64,000 bases of DNA from Prinsepia uniflora (lineage: Eukaryota; Streptophyta; Magnoliopsida; Rosales; Rosaceae): contig CM064872.1 in the NCBI GenBank assembly GCA_032719365.1, positions 59,138,891 to 59,202,890 of the forward strand. Reading direction: 5' to 3'. A program made the translations under genes and the position numbers. The notes below the pieces were generated by a model, which saw nothing but the letters and a program-made list of their open reading frames with translations, was not told the DNA's origin and searched no databases. Shown here piece by piece: positions 46,774 to 58,990 of this stretch. Position 1 is the first letter of the stretch. Each line of letters opens with the position of its first letter.

Positions 46774-47400
46774 AAACTCTTGCTAAACAAATCGTTAACA
46801 GTTTGTCCTAAATATCATACCCAAAGTAACAAGCAGCATTCAATCTATCCTAGATATATCAAGCTATAGAACTAAGGCATAGAGCCATGAAATTCTTGCA
46901 GTTCTATCAAAATATGTGCACAATAGATCCACATAATAAAGACAAGAACTTCATATGAAAATTCCCAAAATAGAACACAATTCATGCAGTTCTTCAATAT
47001 CATATTTCATTTATTTGGGCTTAAACTCTTACTAAACAAACCATTAACAATCTATCCTAGATATTGTACCCAAGACAACAAGCAGCGTTCAATATGTCCT
47101 AGATATATCAAGCTATAAAGTTATAGGGCATAGAGCCATGAAATTCCTGCAGTTCTATCAAAATATGTGCACAATAGATCCACATAATAAAAACAAGAAC
47201 TTCATATGGAAATCCAAAAATAGAACAAAATTCATGCAGTTCTTCAATATCATATTTCGTTGAACTGTACTTAAACTCTCACTATACAAACTATTAACAA
47301 TCTGTTCTAGATATTGTACCCAAGGCAACAAGCAGCATTTAAACAACATTCAATTTGTCAAAGATATATCAAGGTATAAAGTTATAGGGCATAGAGCCAT
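46774..47400. repeat. 250-bp tandem repeat inside the MULE
   Basis: Units begin AAACTCTTGCTAAACAAA at 46774, 47023 and 47273, spaced 249-250 bp; the third is partial. Shared blocks include AACAAGCAGC, GCATAGAGCCATGAAATTC and TTCATGCAGTTCTTCAATAT. Non-coding. Confidence 0.9.
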
Positions 47401-49124
47401 GAAAAAAAAGGACATATGTATGCACATAAATGAAATACTTAAACAGTAAGAAGATGGATGGATCACCTGATATATGAATACACTCTGTATAATGCAACCA
47501 TAGAAAGTGTTGTTGACGAGTTTGAATATTGAATAGAAAGTTCCATGTATTCATCTCAAACAAATAGAATAAGATGGGCAGCAAGCACATGAATAATTAA
47601 CATATACCTGAAAACTGGTAATGCTTACTTTCAATTCCATGTATTTTCTAGGGTCACCATTGAAATAGGAAGATAGGCATATATCATCTCAAAGATAGAG
47701 GAAGAACAAGAACCAGCAAGAAATGAGTAATCAACTACAACTAAAATTCAAAATATAGTAAGATAAATCGTAAATATACCTTCCAAGACAATATGAGTCT
47801 CAAAACGTAAGTACACAACAAAACATGGAATTTTAAAAGAAATTCTAGCACTTAATAGAACTAATCATTCAAGGCTAAAAAATGCTAGCAATAAGCCCTA
47901 TCGGACATGGCCTCTGTTGCGAAATTTAGCCTAAACAATGGAACATCTTCTAGAAGTAGCAAGATTGAATTTCATGATTATCACACCGTAGCTATTCCTA
48001 TTTATAATAAGAATTCATATAAGTTGATAATCCAAACTAACAAACTAAGATATCAAAAATAGTAATTTTAAATCCACTAACCCATCTTGTTGTTGAGAAA
48101 TTAATTTGGGGGGCCTGGACACATTCCAATAGTTAGCTTGCTCCCCATGCTTGCGTTTATAGACTTTCATATCAGTAGGGGTTCAATGATAAAAATCCAT
48201 GGCCATCAAGACATGTGGCAGAGTGGTTGCAAGTGAACAACAATACTTCTTACTGACTTCATCTGAGGTATTATACAACATGGAATCATATAAGGTAATG
48301 GACCTCTGATGAAGGTTTACCACTGCAGCCACCCAATGTTGCATTCCCAACCTATACGGTATGAAAACTTGATCCACATGTGAACATGGCCTAATGTGAT
48401 GCCTAGGATGTTCACTAGTAATACACTTGATTACCCTTCCAAAATAGTGTGGCACCGCCTTTCTCGTAGCCACCTCTTCCATACTTGGCAACTTATCTTC
48501 AACTTTTGAAAGATAATCCTAGAATGTCAAGGTGAACATGGGTTAGGAGATACTAAAGAGTACTTTTTGTTTTGCTATAATATTGTGTCAAATAATTACC
48601 CGAAAGAATGAATCCGTTGTTTTCCACTTAGATGAATAAATATCTAGATTTTCTGCTTGCCTTTTTCGAAACAAATATATTACAACATCCATATGCTGTA
48701 AAATTTATAATTCATCACAAATAAATTTATATCGAAATCATAAAAAAAAAAAAAGATGTCAAAGTATGATTAAGAAACTCACCATGTCACTTAAACACCC
48801 TCTGAGCTCAAATAAAAGCCAAAAAAACTTCATGCTAACACTGCCAACATCAAGTTTCAAGTCCTCCCTATATCATCATATTTTAATTCCCAATATTTAG
48901 ATAATGGTAGGAAAAAAAAACAAACCAAATAACACATAAATTTATTGTAGATAAACTTACTCTAGTTTGGATTTCCACTTATTGAAGAAGTTAATCATTG
49001 TGCACACATCATCCCGTGGAATCTCGCTTGCAAGGTTGTACTTGTATGGTTGCTGGCCTTTGGAGACAACCACCCTCATCTTTTTATGCATTGGATTTGT
49101 GAAAGAGGATCGAAGGGGCCCAGC

Positions 49125-51916
49125 TGTAACGACCCGTCCCGAATTCCTAGATTAGATTAGTGACTAATCACGATTAGTGCGGTTAATCGGTGATTAGTAG
49201 GGCGAAATCGGACGAACGATGCAAAATGACCGTTTTGCCCCTAGCGTGGGTAAAATGTTGACTTTTCGTTCGGGTGGTCAAATGGACTTTGACCGATGAC
49301 CGTGACGTAGTTCGTGACGTCACGAGTTCATAGGCAGGCGGCACGTCGAATTCGGACATTCGACGGCGAAGTTATGGTTCACGAAAATTCGAACGTACTA
49401 TTGCACGTTTTTCGAGACGGACGATTATTTGGACTTTAGTGGGCCCCAGCCTTTTCCTTAGAGCCAATGGATCAGTCATCCATTCCCCATCAGTTTCATT
49501 CATGCATCAAACCCCTTAACCGTGCATCCATTTTCCATTTTGTTCCAAACCAAACCCGAGCACCCACTTTCAATCCAATCCAAATCCTTCAACCCCAGAC
49601 CCATTGATGAGAGGACAAAGGATGAACTGAGGATGCTAGAGTGTGGTGGTCGGCCCAGGAAGCGTCGCCGTGGACGGCGGAGGTGCAGGGAGACAATCGT
49701 ACCCGGTTAGACCCCATTTCTTCCATTTTTTGATTTATGCATTATGGGCTGTATTGGGTGATTGGAAGATGATTAGGGAGTCACTAGGAGGGTTTTAAGA
49801 GGATTTGGAGGGTGCTTCACGGCAGAGGAAGCCGTGAGGGTGGTCGGGAAAAACAGGGCCGTGAGACCCTTTAATTTTGGTTAGGATTTAGGAGGTTTTG
49901 GTTAGTTGTGTTAATTGGAATAGATTGGAAAGGAGAAAATTGGATTTTTAGGATTGAAATGGGACAAAACGGACGAGATTTGAGGGAGGAACCAGGCCGG
50001 ACCGGTCACGCCAGTCCAGGAGAACCAGTGAACCGGCCAGACCCGGTTCGATCGCTGAGGATAATGCACTGTTCACCAGCGCGTGAGCCCACGCGCAGGG
50101 GCCTTTAGGCGGCGCGTGGCAGCGCGTGGTGGGGTTTCTGGGGATGTGTTCAACACAGGGGAAATCTTTGATTCGATGTAACGAACATTTTGGGACTAGT
50201 TTCGTGTCAATCGGACACCGTCTCGATATGTTTCGGGGCATCGGAAGGTTTAGGGTCGGCTTAAAAATAGTTAAAAGTTCGGGAAAATTATGGGGCTTTG
50301 ATGGGAGGTTAATTAAGTAGTTATTAACCTTCTATTAAAATTTGGACAGGTTTGGGAGTCCCGGTAATGGTGATTGGCTCGGGGAGCCGAATGGCACGCA
50401 AATCGAGGCGGCAGGTCGGACGGTCTGTGAGTGGACTTTGTTTTCTAAATTGGTGCATGCATAAATGTTTATTATATGTTTTATTACATGTTTGATGATG
50501 TCATGGGTGCATTTGTATGTGGTTACGTATAAGCACGTATTTCGAGGTTTCGGCCTTATACGGTGCTTATACGGGTCTGTATGTCTTTATTGGTCTAAAT
50601 GAAATGGTTTTGAATTTCAAATGGATAAACTCGGGTATGAGACCCATTTGGTTTTGTCTCGGGCATATGACACTATTTACGACCTTCGGGTCTAAATCGT
50701 GGTCGCGACGGGTGCTATGTGCACGTCGATCGACGATACGACGCTCGCCTGGGGAGGTCACGATGTGTTCCTTCCGGAGAGGTCACGATGCACGATTCGT
50801 GGTTGGGCAGCCTGGGGAGGCTCGACTTCGGAGTGCTGACGATTCAGGATATCGATCGGTGATGAGTGCACCATGATCTTGTGGTGGTCGCGTCGGTTGA
50901 TTCGTTCACGGCGACATACCAGGATTGAGAGCAGTCCTGGATGGATGGTTGCACGCATCACTATGATCGGAGTCGTGACTGACCCTTAGATATCAGGCAC
51001 GGTGCCCAGTTGAGTAATATGTTCGGGCACGAGACCCAGTTGTTTTACACTGATGATTTCGGGTCAGGGACCCTAGATGGATTTCCAAGTTCATGACGTT
51101 TTATGGGAACCGGCATGAACTCTGGAAAGGTCATTGTGGTTCATGACGGTTTATGGGAACCGGCATGAACCTTTGTCAGGTCATTCTGGTTCATGACGGT
51201 TTATGGGAACCGACATGAACCCTTCTATTATCTCCTCCGGGGAAGGTCGTTGGCCTGGGTGGACCCCTGAGTAGTCACGGAGCACCGACTGAGTGGAGTC
51301 ACCCCCCAGTTGGGTTCCTTACTCTCAGGAAGGCTATGATTACTATTACCTCGGGTAGGGTCAGTGGTCTGCGGACATTGATCTTGACTTTGAGAAGACT
51401 CGGATTGAGACCTGGGTAGCACGCGCGTAGCTTTGGAAACCGTGACAGGATTGGTTGTGTGAATTATATGTGTATGTGATATAAATATGTAATATGTGAT
51501 GTGCACAGGTTTTGGGCAGTGGCCCGTGTGTTTGGTATCTTCATGGATTTGGGCAGTGGCCCGTTTATTTGGTTTCTTATGATTTTGGGCTAAGGCCCTA
51601 ATGAACGGTTTGATAAATGGTTTTCGAATGCATGCATGCTTTTTAGTGAAGGGTACAAATATCTTCTTATGCAAATGTTTTTATAAACTCTTGTTTTGTT
51701 CACTTACAGTTTTTAATGTTTTGACTACCCTTCAGGTTGACATCAGATTGTGGACTGTAGCAGAGACCGAGATATCACATACCTCCTCCGGATCCTGGCG
51801 TACTCTAATAGCCCGGAAGGGCAAAGGTCGGAAATATCCCTTGTCTGACACTTCGTGTCAGACGGGAGCAGGGTCATCCCGCACTAATCCCGGGGGGATT
51901 GGGATGGGTCCTGTCA
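49125..51916 (+). mobile_element. Tekay-like solo LTR inside the Ulp1-like gene
   Basis: It runs from TGTAACGACCCGTCCC to GATGGGTCCTGTCA (2792 bp) and is flanked by the perfect duplication CCAGC (49120-49124 and 51917-51921). It holds a donor-like GTGAGT (50427) and acceptor-like TACCCTTCAG|GT (51735), a triplicated long hairpin at 51088-51218 and the CpG dyad at 50080-50125. Confidence 0.95.
51088..51218 (+). repeat. Long hairpin repeated three times in tandem
   Basis: Each unit pairs GTTCATGACGGTT with AACCGGCATGAAC across a TATGGG loop (one mismatch in the arm). The units are spaced about 48 bases. Two minus-orientation copies are at about 56212-56290 and two at about 61937-62022. Confidence 0.85.
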
Positions 51917-54316
51917 CCAGCTTTCCTCTTTAGTCACTCTCTCTTCCCTACATCCGATGTGTCATTTATAGTAAGGAGATGAACCGGTATCAACACTTCA
52001 CCAAATGATGAATCACTCTCAATCACTTTCACATCAGCATTAGATTGAAGACATGAGTATCTGACTAGTAGTTTCAGATTTTCTGCAAGGTCCTCACAAA
52101 ATTTTAGGTAAGATCCACCCCTAAGAGCATGGGACAACACATCTATAGTAATGTCTCCACCATTCTTTGAACCATCTGCAACATTTTTTCTCACTGAAGA
52201 CACGATGCGAGGGAAAATCTCACCAAAAGGGGAGATAATAAACACTCCACCATCATCCATGTCTACTTCCTTTTTGTTGTGCGATTCACTAGATTGGTTA
52301 GGTACCTCTTCACCTCTATCAACCTCCTTCAAACTTACCTCATCCTCCACAACTTCATCATCCATCTTCTCACTTTCCTTATCATTCATTACTCCATCAT
52401 TCATCTTCTCACTTGCATCACCCTCACAACTTCATCTTCACATTCCAATTTTTGTTCACAGTGCTCCATTACTGGCTTAGCCCCATCTATCATAAGAAAA
52501 ATATGATTATCATGACTTCTAACCATCGGGTCTTCATCGGCAGCATTAGCACCACATCCAACAATGGGGTCTTCATTAATAACATAAGCATTACTTCCAA
52601 CAATCGAGTTTTCATCAGCAACATCAGCTTCTGGTCTAACAATCAAGTCTTCAGTAGCAACATCAGCACTACTCCCAACATTCGGGTCTCCACCATATTC
52701 ACTCCTCTGAAATTCTTGAAATGAAAACAAACCTTCTTCACGATTAGTCTTTATTTGTGATGACAGTCTGGAGGAAATACTAGTAATCCGCTCATTTATG
52801 TCAAGAAATTGTCTTTTGACGTCGTTCATAAACCTATATTTCTCCTCCCGGACACCCTCAACATTGTTCTTGATTTCAAGGTTTCTGACTCGTGCCCTCA
52901 ATTTCTGATTCTACCCTACTAGGGGTACCACAACTTATGCGAAGTTGACAACAAGACTTCTCAGCTCATCAATATCCAGCCCTCGAGGAATGAGAGGAAT
53001 GGTCAACTTTGGCAAAGCAAAAGAATCATAATTGTCATCAATAGAGCACTGACTCTGTCCCTTCTCATGGTTATCCATCCCATCCAAATTTTATTCCATC
53101 TTATTAGGAACTAGGCTTATCACCTTCACCTGTATTAAAATAAAAGAACAAATGCATGACCGAAGTGTTAAGTACAAGAATAATGTAATCAAGACTAAGT
53201 CATATTATATTATAAGCCTTATTGTACTGGAAAATCTGCCTTTGTATTTTATGGAAATCATCTTTCTTTCCCGCCAATGCCAATTTCCAATGTAATAATG
53301 GGGCAATCCCGATTTTCTATCCAATTGAGCATATTTTATTTTAGTAAATGACGACAAGCATTCAAAAATCCATACCTAACAAATGAAAACAGAAAGAACA
53401 ACCAATCCTCTTAGGTGTGCATAAAGGAATTAAATATATATATATATATATATTACTACTTCAATATATCAAGGCTATATACCAAAATTGAATATGAGAA
53501 CCCTCTGATCTTATAGTCCTTCCCACTGATCCCTCGTAGTTGAGCTTCCACTTCATCTTCATCCCCTTCATATGCACCATCTTCATCTTCTTCCTTACCC
53601 ACTCTATCCTTTTTACCTTTCAAGCTTCCAGCACCATTTTCTTTCCTTATACCCTTCACATCATGCCCATCTTCTTTCTTCCTTGGTTTTTGATACTCTG
53701 GCATAAGAGTCCTTGCCAGTGAGTAATTTTTCTTTACAAATGACACTTTTCCCTAGGGATACTTGTTCCAAATGTCTATATTTTTAACAAATTCAAAGAA
53801 CTTGCAGTCAGTAATACATGTTCTTTCCCTTCCCAAGAATATCGTTTCTACAAAGTATACAAGGGAAAGCTTCAGTTAATTCTCTTAAACTGTGCAACCA
53901 TCCAATCCCGAATCTAGTTAAAAAATTATCAGTATACTCTTGTCGGGGAAATAGATATCCTTCAATTGTCCGACTCTTTGTCCTTGCTCCAAAAAGTTTG
54001 GCTCCTTACCATCACTAGACAACCCCGTTATCACACAAAATTCTTAAAGGGTGAACTGTTTCACTTTACCCCTCAAAAGAAAGCAAACACCTTCACATTC
54101 ATTCATTTGATTACCACAAATCTTCCTAACCATTAACCTATGCACAATTAGGTTGGACCAATTCAAGTTTCTATTTCCAACAGCTTCCCAAAACATGTGT
54201 TCTCAAATTGCTTCTTCTTAATTAACCCTAATGTATGCTTCGGGTTACACCCAGATTGTACCTTTGTACTCAATAACTCATTTGGATCAACCACTAGCTT
54301 GTACTTAGTTTCCATG

Positions 54317-54971
54317 ACCACTATAGTAAAAAATAAAACCAAATATACTGTTGGTTACTAATCTAATTTTATAAAAATGACAAATTAGTGACATGATATT
54401 TATACAAACAAAAGGAGAGTTCTACTATGAAGAAAATACAAATGACTGAAGATTGTCATTCGAATAGCAGAGCAGTTTGAAGCTTTAGGGTTGAGGATTG
54501 GTGTCAAGTGTGCAATGGTTAGCATTTGATGTTTGTAGTTCACTAGCTTTGTAGTTTCATAGTGCATTTTACACCTTTTATGGATTTTTACCATCTGATA
54601 AGTTATGTTGTCTCAGTTCGGTCTTAAGTCTATAATGTGTCTGATGGGATTTTGTTTCATAACACTGCATTATGTACCATTTACCATAAACACATTGGCA
54701 GGAGCCCTTTACAAATGTTTTGTACATCAACTAATCCAGCAAGCCAGGAAATGTGCCAAGCATATTTTGACTATTTAAGCCTTGGAGGAATCTGTTCAAA
54801 TGGGCCAATAACTCTACTCTCTATCCTTAACCTTTGTCCCATCAACCTATTCCTCTAGTTCTTAGTTGTAACTGTCTATGGAGTTAATCGATTACCGATT
54901 CCATTCCCCACAGCGAAACGCATATGGATGGGAGCTAGATTGATCTTGATAAGTGTTTTCTTAACTTTTTA
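54317..54971. other. Probable right flank of the MULE
   Basis: AT-rich with no recognisable gene. I could not identify a terminal inverted repeat marking the right end of the MULE. Confidence 0.35.
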
Positions 54972-55854
54972 TGTCAGGACCCGACCTTCCTCGGTCAGGA
55001 CCCGACTCATCTAGCACCATATTGTCCGCTTTGGGCCTCGCCCTCACGGTTTTGTTTTCGGGAGCTCATGGTACAACTTCCCAGGGGGTCACCCATCATG
55101 GAATTGCACCAGCCTCAACTCACTTAACTTTGGGGTTCCAATCCCCCCAAAGCCACTTGAGCTCCCAAAAGGCCTAGTGCTAGATAGGTGTGTGCCTACA
55201 CCTTTAAGGCACACCACCAATCCCTTCCCAGACCATTTCCCCTCGCAGGAATGTGAGATTGTTCATCGTTCCCTCTAGGACACGGGTCTTACAATCCACC
55301 CCCCTTAGGGCCCAGTTTCCTCGCTAGCACCATATTGTCCGCTTTGGGCCTCGCTCTCACGGTTTTGTTTTCGGGAGCTCATGGTGCAACTTCCTGGGGG
55401 GTCACCCATCATGGAATTGCACCAGCCTCAACTCACTTAACTTTGGGGTTCCAATCCCCCCAAAGCCACTTGAGCTCCCAAAAGGCCTAGTGCTACATAG
55501 GTGTGTGCCTACACCTTTAAGGCACACCACCAATCCCTTCCCAGACCATTTCCCCTCGCAGGAATGTGGGATTGTTCACCGTTCCCTCCAGGACACTGGT
55601 CTTACAATCCACCCCACTTAAGGCCCAGCGTCCTCGCTGGCACACTTCCCGGTTGGGGTCTGACTCTGATACCATTCTGTCAGGACCCGACCCTCCTCTG
55701 TCAGGTCTCGACTCATCTAGCACGATATTGTCCTCTTTGCGCCACAACAATACTCAACGACAAGCCTGTGTCCTCAAGGTTTTGCTTTCGGGAGCCCATG
55801 GTGCAACTTCCCAAGGGGTCACCCATCATGAAATTGTACCAGCCTCAACTCACT
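54972..55854 (-). mobile_element. Cassandra-type TRIM with 5S-rRNA-like LTRs, rearranged
   Basis: Three LTR copies in a row: 54972-55293 (complete, TGTCAGG to TCTTACA), 55324-55606 (missing its first 40 or so bases) and 55678-55854 (cut by the next element). Short internal pieces separate them. The piece 55607-55677 holds, on the minus strand, ATGGTATCAGAGTCAG, an initiator-tRNA-Met primer site. Inside each LTR the minus strand reads GGTGACCCCCTGGGAAGTT, AAGTTAAGTGAGTTGAGGCT and similar, matching the 3' and middle parts of plant 5S rRNA. LTR-borne 5S sequence is the mark of Cassandra. No protein is encoded. Confidence 0.85.
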
Positions 55855-58800
55855 TGTCAGGACCGACCCCAACTCCCCCGGGATTAACGTGGGACCCGCC
55901 TGATCCCGTCTGACACGAAGTGTCGGACCAGGGAAAATTCCATCTCTAGCCCTCACCGGGGCTATCAGAGTGCATCAGGATCGTAGGAGGAAGGGGGTGA
56001 TGTCTCGTCTCTACTACAGTCCGCATCCGCAATCAACCAGAAGGGCATTAAAACATGAAAACTGTGAGTGGACAATTTCAACTTTTCATTTAAAAACCTT
56101 TTTGCATAATGACATTTATGCATACGCATGCATTCCAAAAATCGTTTAGTAAAACATTCATAAAATCAATCAATTCATCAAACATCTTTTTGAAATCATT
56201 CAAGGGTTCATGCCCGGTTCCCATAAACCGTCATGACCCACAAACACCTTTCAAGGGTTCATGTTGGTTCCCATAAACCGTCATGAACCATAAATCCATT
56301 TGGGTCCTCGACCCGAAATCACAATTCAGAACCTATAGGTCAAATCAATAGGGACTCAACCCAATTCACATCAAGTACGGGGTCTCCGCCCCCAAATCAT
56401 TTCTAAGTCATAAAACACAGGGTCTCCGCCCCAAATCACTTTTCCATAAAACTCATACGTATCAACATACATATAACCCATCCGCGGCACTTCCGAGAAG
56501 ATGCCAACTCGGGGCACACATCCCCTAGGGAACACATCCCTGATATAGTCATGATATCAATCTATATACTAGTGTGCACACTACTCGGGGTCTCACTCTG
56601 AGTCTTCTCCCAGGAATCTCCATCTGGGAGGCTCAATCTCTGGATCTATTCCGAGCTCTCTCTCTGGATCTAGTCCACATATCTCTCCGGAATCTGGTCC
56701 GGGACCACATCATATCTAGTAATCACCACTCCTGGAACGGAATCCCTATGGGGACACCCATTCTGGTCTATGGATCGTGACTTTCCAGGTCGACGCTGGA
56801 GGAGACCATATAATCATATGGAGGGTTCATTCATTTTCAAATACTTTCTTTCTTTCTCAATTCACTTTTCAACTGGGTCTCATACCCGATTCATTTCAAC
56901 AGGATTCCTCGAATCCAATTCAATTCCATTTCACAGGCCTCGGCCTAAATCCACAATTCAACTGGGTCTCATGCCCGAATTCTCATTACATAAATCGAAC
57001 TGGGACTCAAGCCCGATTTCACAATCAACAGGGCCCCAAGGCCGATATCCCGAATAACTAGGCCTTAAGCCCGAACCATCAAGCAACGGGGCTTCCAGCC
57101 CGATTTCATAACCAACAGGGCCTAAAGCCCGATATCTCAACCAAATGGGTTTCAAGCCCGATATCATAAATCAGCGGGGCATCAAGCCCGATAGTATAAC
57201 TAACTGGGCCTCAAACCCGAATCATAAACCAACTGGACCCTCGGTCCGATCGAATAGCTCAAATGGACCCTAGGTCCGATTCCTCGTCAAATCAAATGGA
57301 CTCCAAGTCCGAGAGTTTGCAAATCAAATGGGTCTCGTGCCCGATTTCCTATTTCCAAATCCGAAATCCATTTATTAGACCCTCGTTGAAAACCTAGAAC
57401 GTATATGCATCGTATAAAACTGTAAATCTCGAAATACGTGCAAATACGTAAATCCTAGGCTACCACAAACAAATGCACTCATGGCATCAAAAACCATATA
57501 TTAAAACAATTATAAAACATTTATGCATGCATCAATTTCGAGAGAAGGGTCCACTCACAGACCGTTTGAAGCCGCGCCTCGATACGCATGCCATAACCGT
57601 CTCCCGGGTCAAACGTCGCCTCCGAGATTCCCAAACCTATCCAAATTCATTTAGAGGGTTATTAACTACTTAATTAACCTCCTACCAAAATCCCGTAATT
57701 TTCCCGAACTTTTAACTATTTTTAAACCGATCCTAAACCTTCCGACGTCCCGAAATGTTCGTTACATCGAATAGATGATTTTGTATGTTGGACACATTCC
57801 CAGAAACCCCACCACGCATTGCCACGCGCCGCCCAAAGGCCCCTGCGCGTGGGCTCACGCGCTGGTGAACAGTGCATCGTCCTCAGCGATCGAACCGGGT
57901 CTGGCCGGTTCACTGGTTCTCCTAGACCAGCGTGACCGGTCCGGCCTAGTTCCTCCCTCAAATCTCATCCGTTTTGTCCCATTTCAATCCTAAAAATCCC
58001 ATTTTATTGTTTCCCATCTAACCTAACCCCTAAACCTAAGAAAAACCCACCTGAAGCCCTTGGTTCGAAATGGACCTCACGGTCCTATTTTTCCAGCCAC
58101 CCTCCAGAGCTTCCTCAGCCCCCAACCACTACCAAAAACTTCCTATTAACCTCCTAACAACCTTTTTAGTTCAATAGAAACATCAAAAACGGCCCATAAT
58201 GCCACAATCGAAAATAAGGAGAAAAAATGGGTTTATCGGGCTTACCGTGCACTCCTCCTCCGCCGTCGACGGCAAGGCCGTTTCTGGCCGGCCACCAGCG
58301 TCCACACGGTCCTCAATCACTCACTGGCCTCTCAGATATGATCATAGGGTTGAAGGGTTGGATTTGGGGTAGTAGTTTTGATCGGGTTTGTTTGGGAATG
58401 GTTAAAACGATTGATGAAGGAAAGGGATGATATGCATGAATGTGGGATGGTAGCCAGTGGATGAGTGACACTTTTCACTCATCCATTGGTTGCTGGAAAG
58501 CAACTGGGCCCACTAAAGTTCAAAAGCTCCTCGTAAAACGTGTCGTCATAAATAGTAACTTGAAACTTCCGTGAACCGTAACTTCGCCGTCGAACGTCCG
58601 AATTCGACATGCCACCTGTCTATGGATTCGTATCATCGTGATCTACGTAACGGTCTTCGTCCCTCGGCCATCGGACCTCTCGGGTCAAAAGTCAACATTT
58701 GGCCCAATTTACCAACATGCCCTTGAACTTCCGAATGTCATAACTTCCTTCTCGAACGTCGGAATCGAGCGTGCCACCTGTCTATGAACTCGTGACGTCA

Positions 58801-58990
58801 CGAACTACGTCACAGTCATCGGCCAAAGTCCATTTAACCATCCGAATAAAAAGTCAACGATTCGCCCATTATAGGGGCAGAATCGTCATTTCGCCCTAAC
58901 GTCCGCTAATCCTCGTCTAATTCTTGATTAGCCTAGCTAATCCGTCATTAATCCTTAATTAATCCCGTTAATTCGGGACGGGTCGTCACA
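55855..58990 (-). repeat. 3' LTR of the Tekay-like element
   Basis: 3136 bp, from TGTCAGGACCGACCCC to GACGGGTCGTCACA. Compared with the other LTR it lacks about 18 bases near 56114 and about 45 bases near 57752 but is otherwise very similar. Confidence 0.92.
56870..57350 (-). repeat. Hairpin repeat array in the 3' LTR
   Basis: About 14 units at roughly 30-base spacing, each a short inverted repeat: GGGCctaaaGCCC, GGGCttccaGCCC, GGCCccaaGGCC, GGACCctcGGTCC, GGACCctaGGTCC, GGACTccaAGTCC, usually followed by GAT and an AACCAA-like spacer. Arms differ between units, yet most still pair. Confidence 0.88.

Larger units (their letters stand above)
48066..54316 (-). pseudogene. DUF1985 / Ulp1-like cysteine protease gene carried by the MULE
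   Basis: Minus strand, several exons, with a solo LTR inside one of them. From 54316: METKYKLVVDPNELLSTK, FENTCFGKLLEIE and FTL-EFCVITGLSSDGKEP (about 54050-53990) look like DUF1985. Then come charged linkers (53746-53456, 52901-52401, 52404-51934) and, after the LTR, INFFNKWKSKLE and MDVVIYLFRKRQAENLD. Last is an Ulp1-type core, IPYRLGMQHWVAAVVNL (catalytic His) and ITLYDSMLYN (Asp). A Gln-rich QQQDG at about 48085 may precede the Cys exon, but I did not find the Cys. Stops interrupt the DUF1985 part. This pairing with a MULE resembles Kaonashi-type elements. Ulp1 proteins remove SUMO-like modifiers; this copy is inactive. Confidence 0.75.

Noticed and set aside
53441..53456. TA dinucleotide run as a feature
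   Set aside because: Ordinary microsatellite, like those at 13082 and 19230; no function implied.
54972..55854. 5S rRNA gene copies
   Set aside because: The 5S-like parts are incomplete, diverged and lie inside repeated LTRs with a primer site; this is Cassandra, not an rDNA array.
56870..57350. CRISPR-like array
   Set aside because: Unit spacing superficially fits, but units are self-complementary and variable, the spacers are also similar, and the sequence is a plant retrotransposon LTR.
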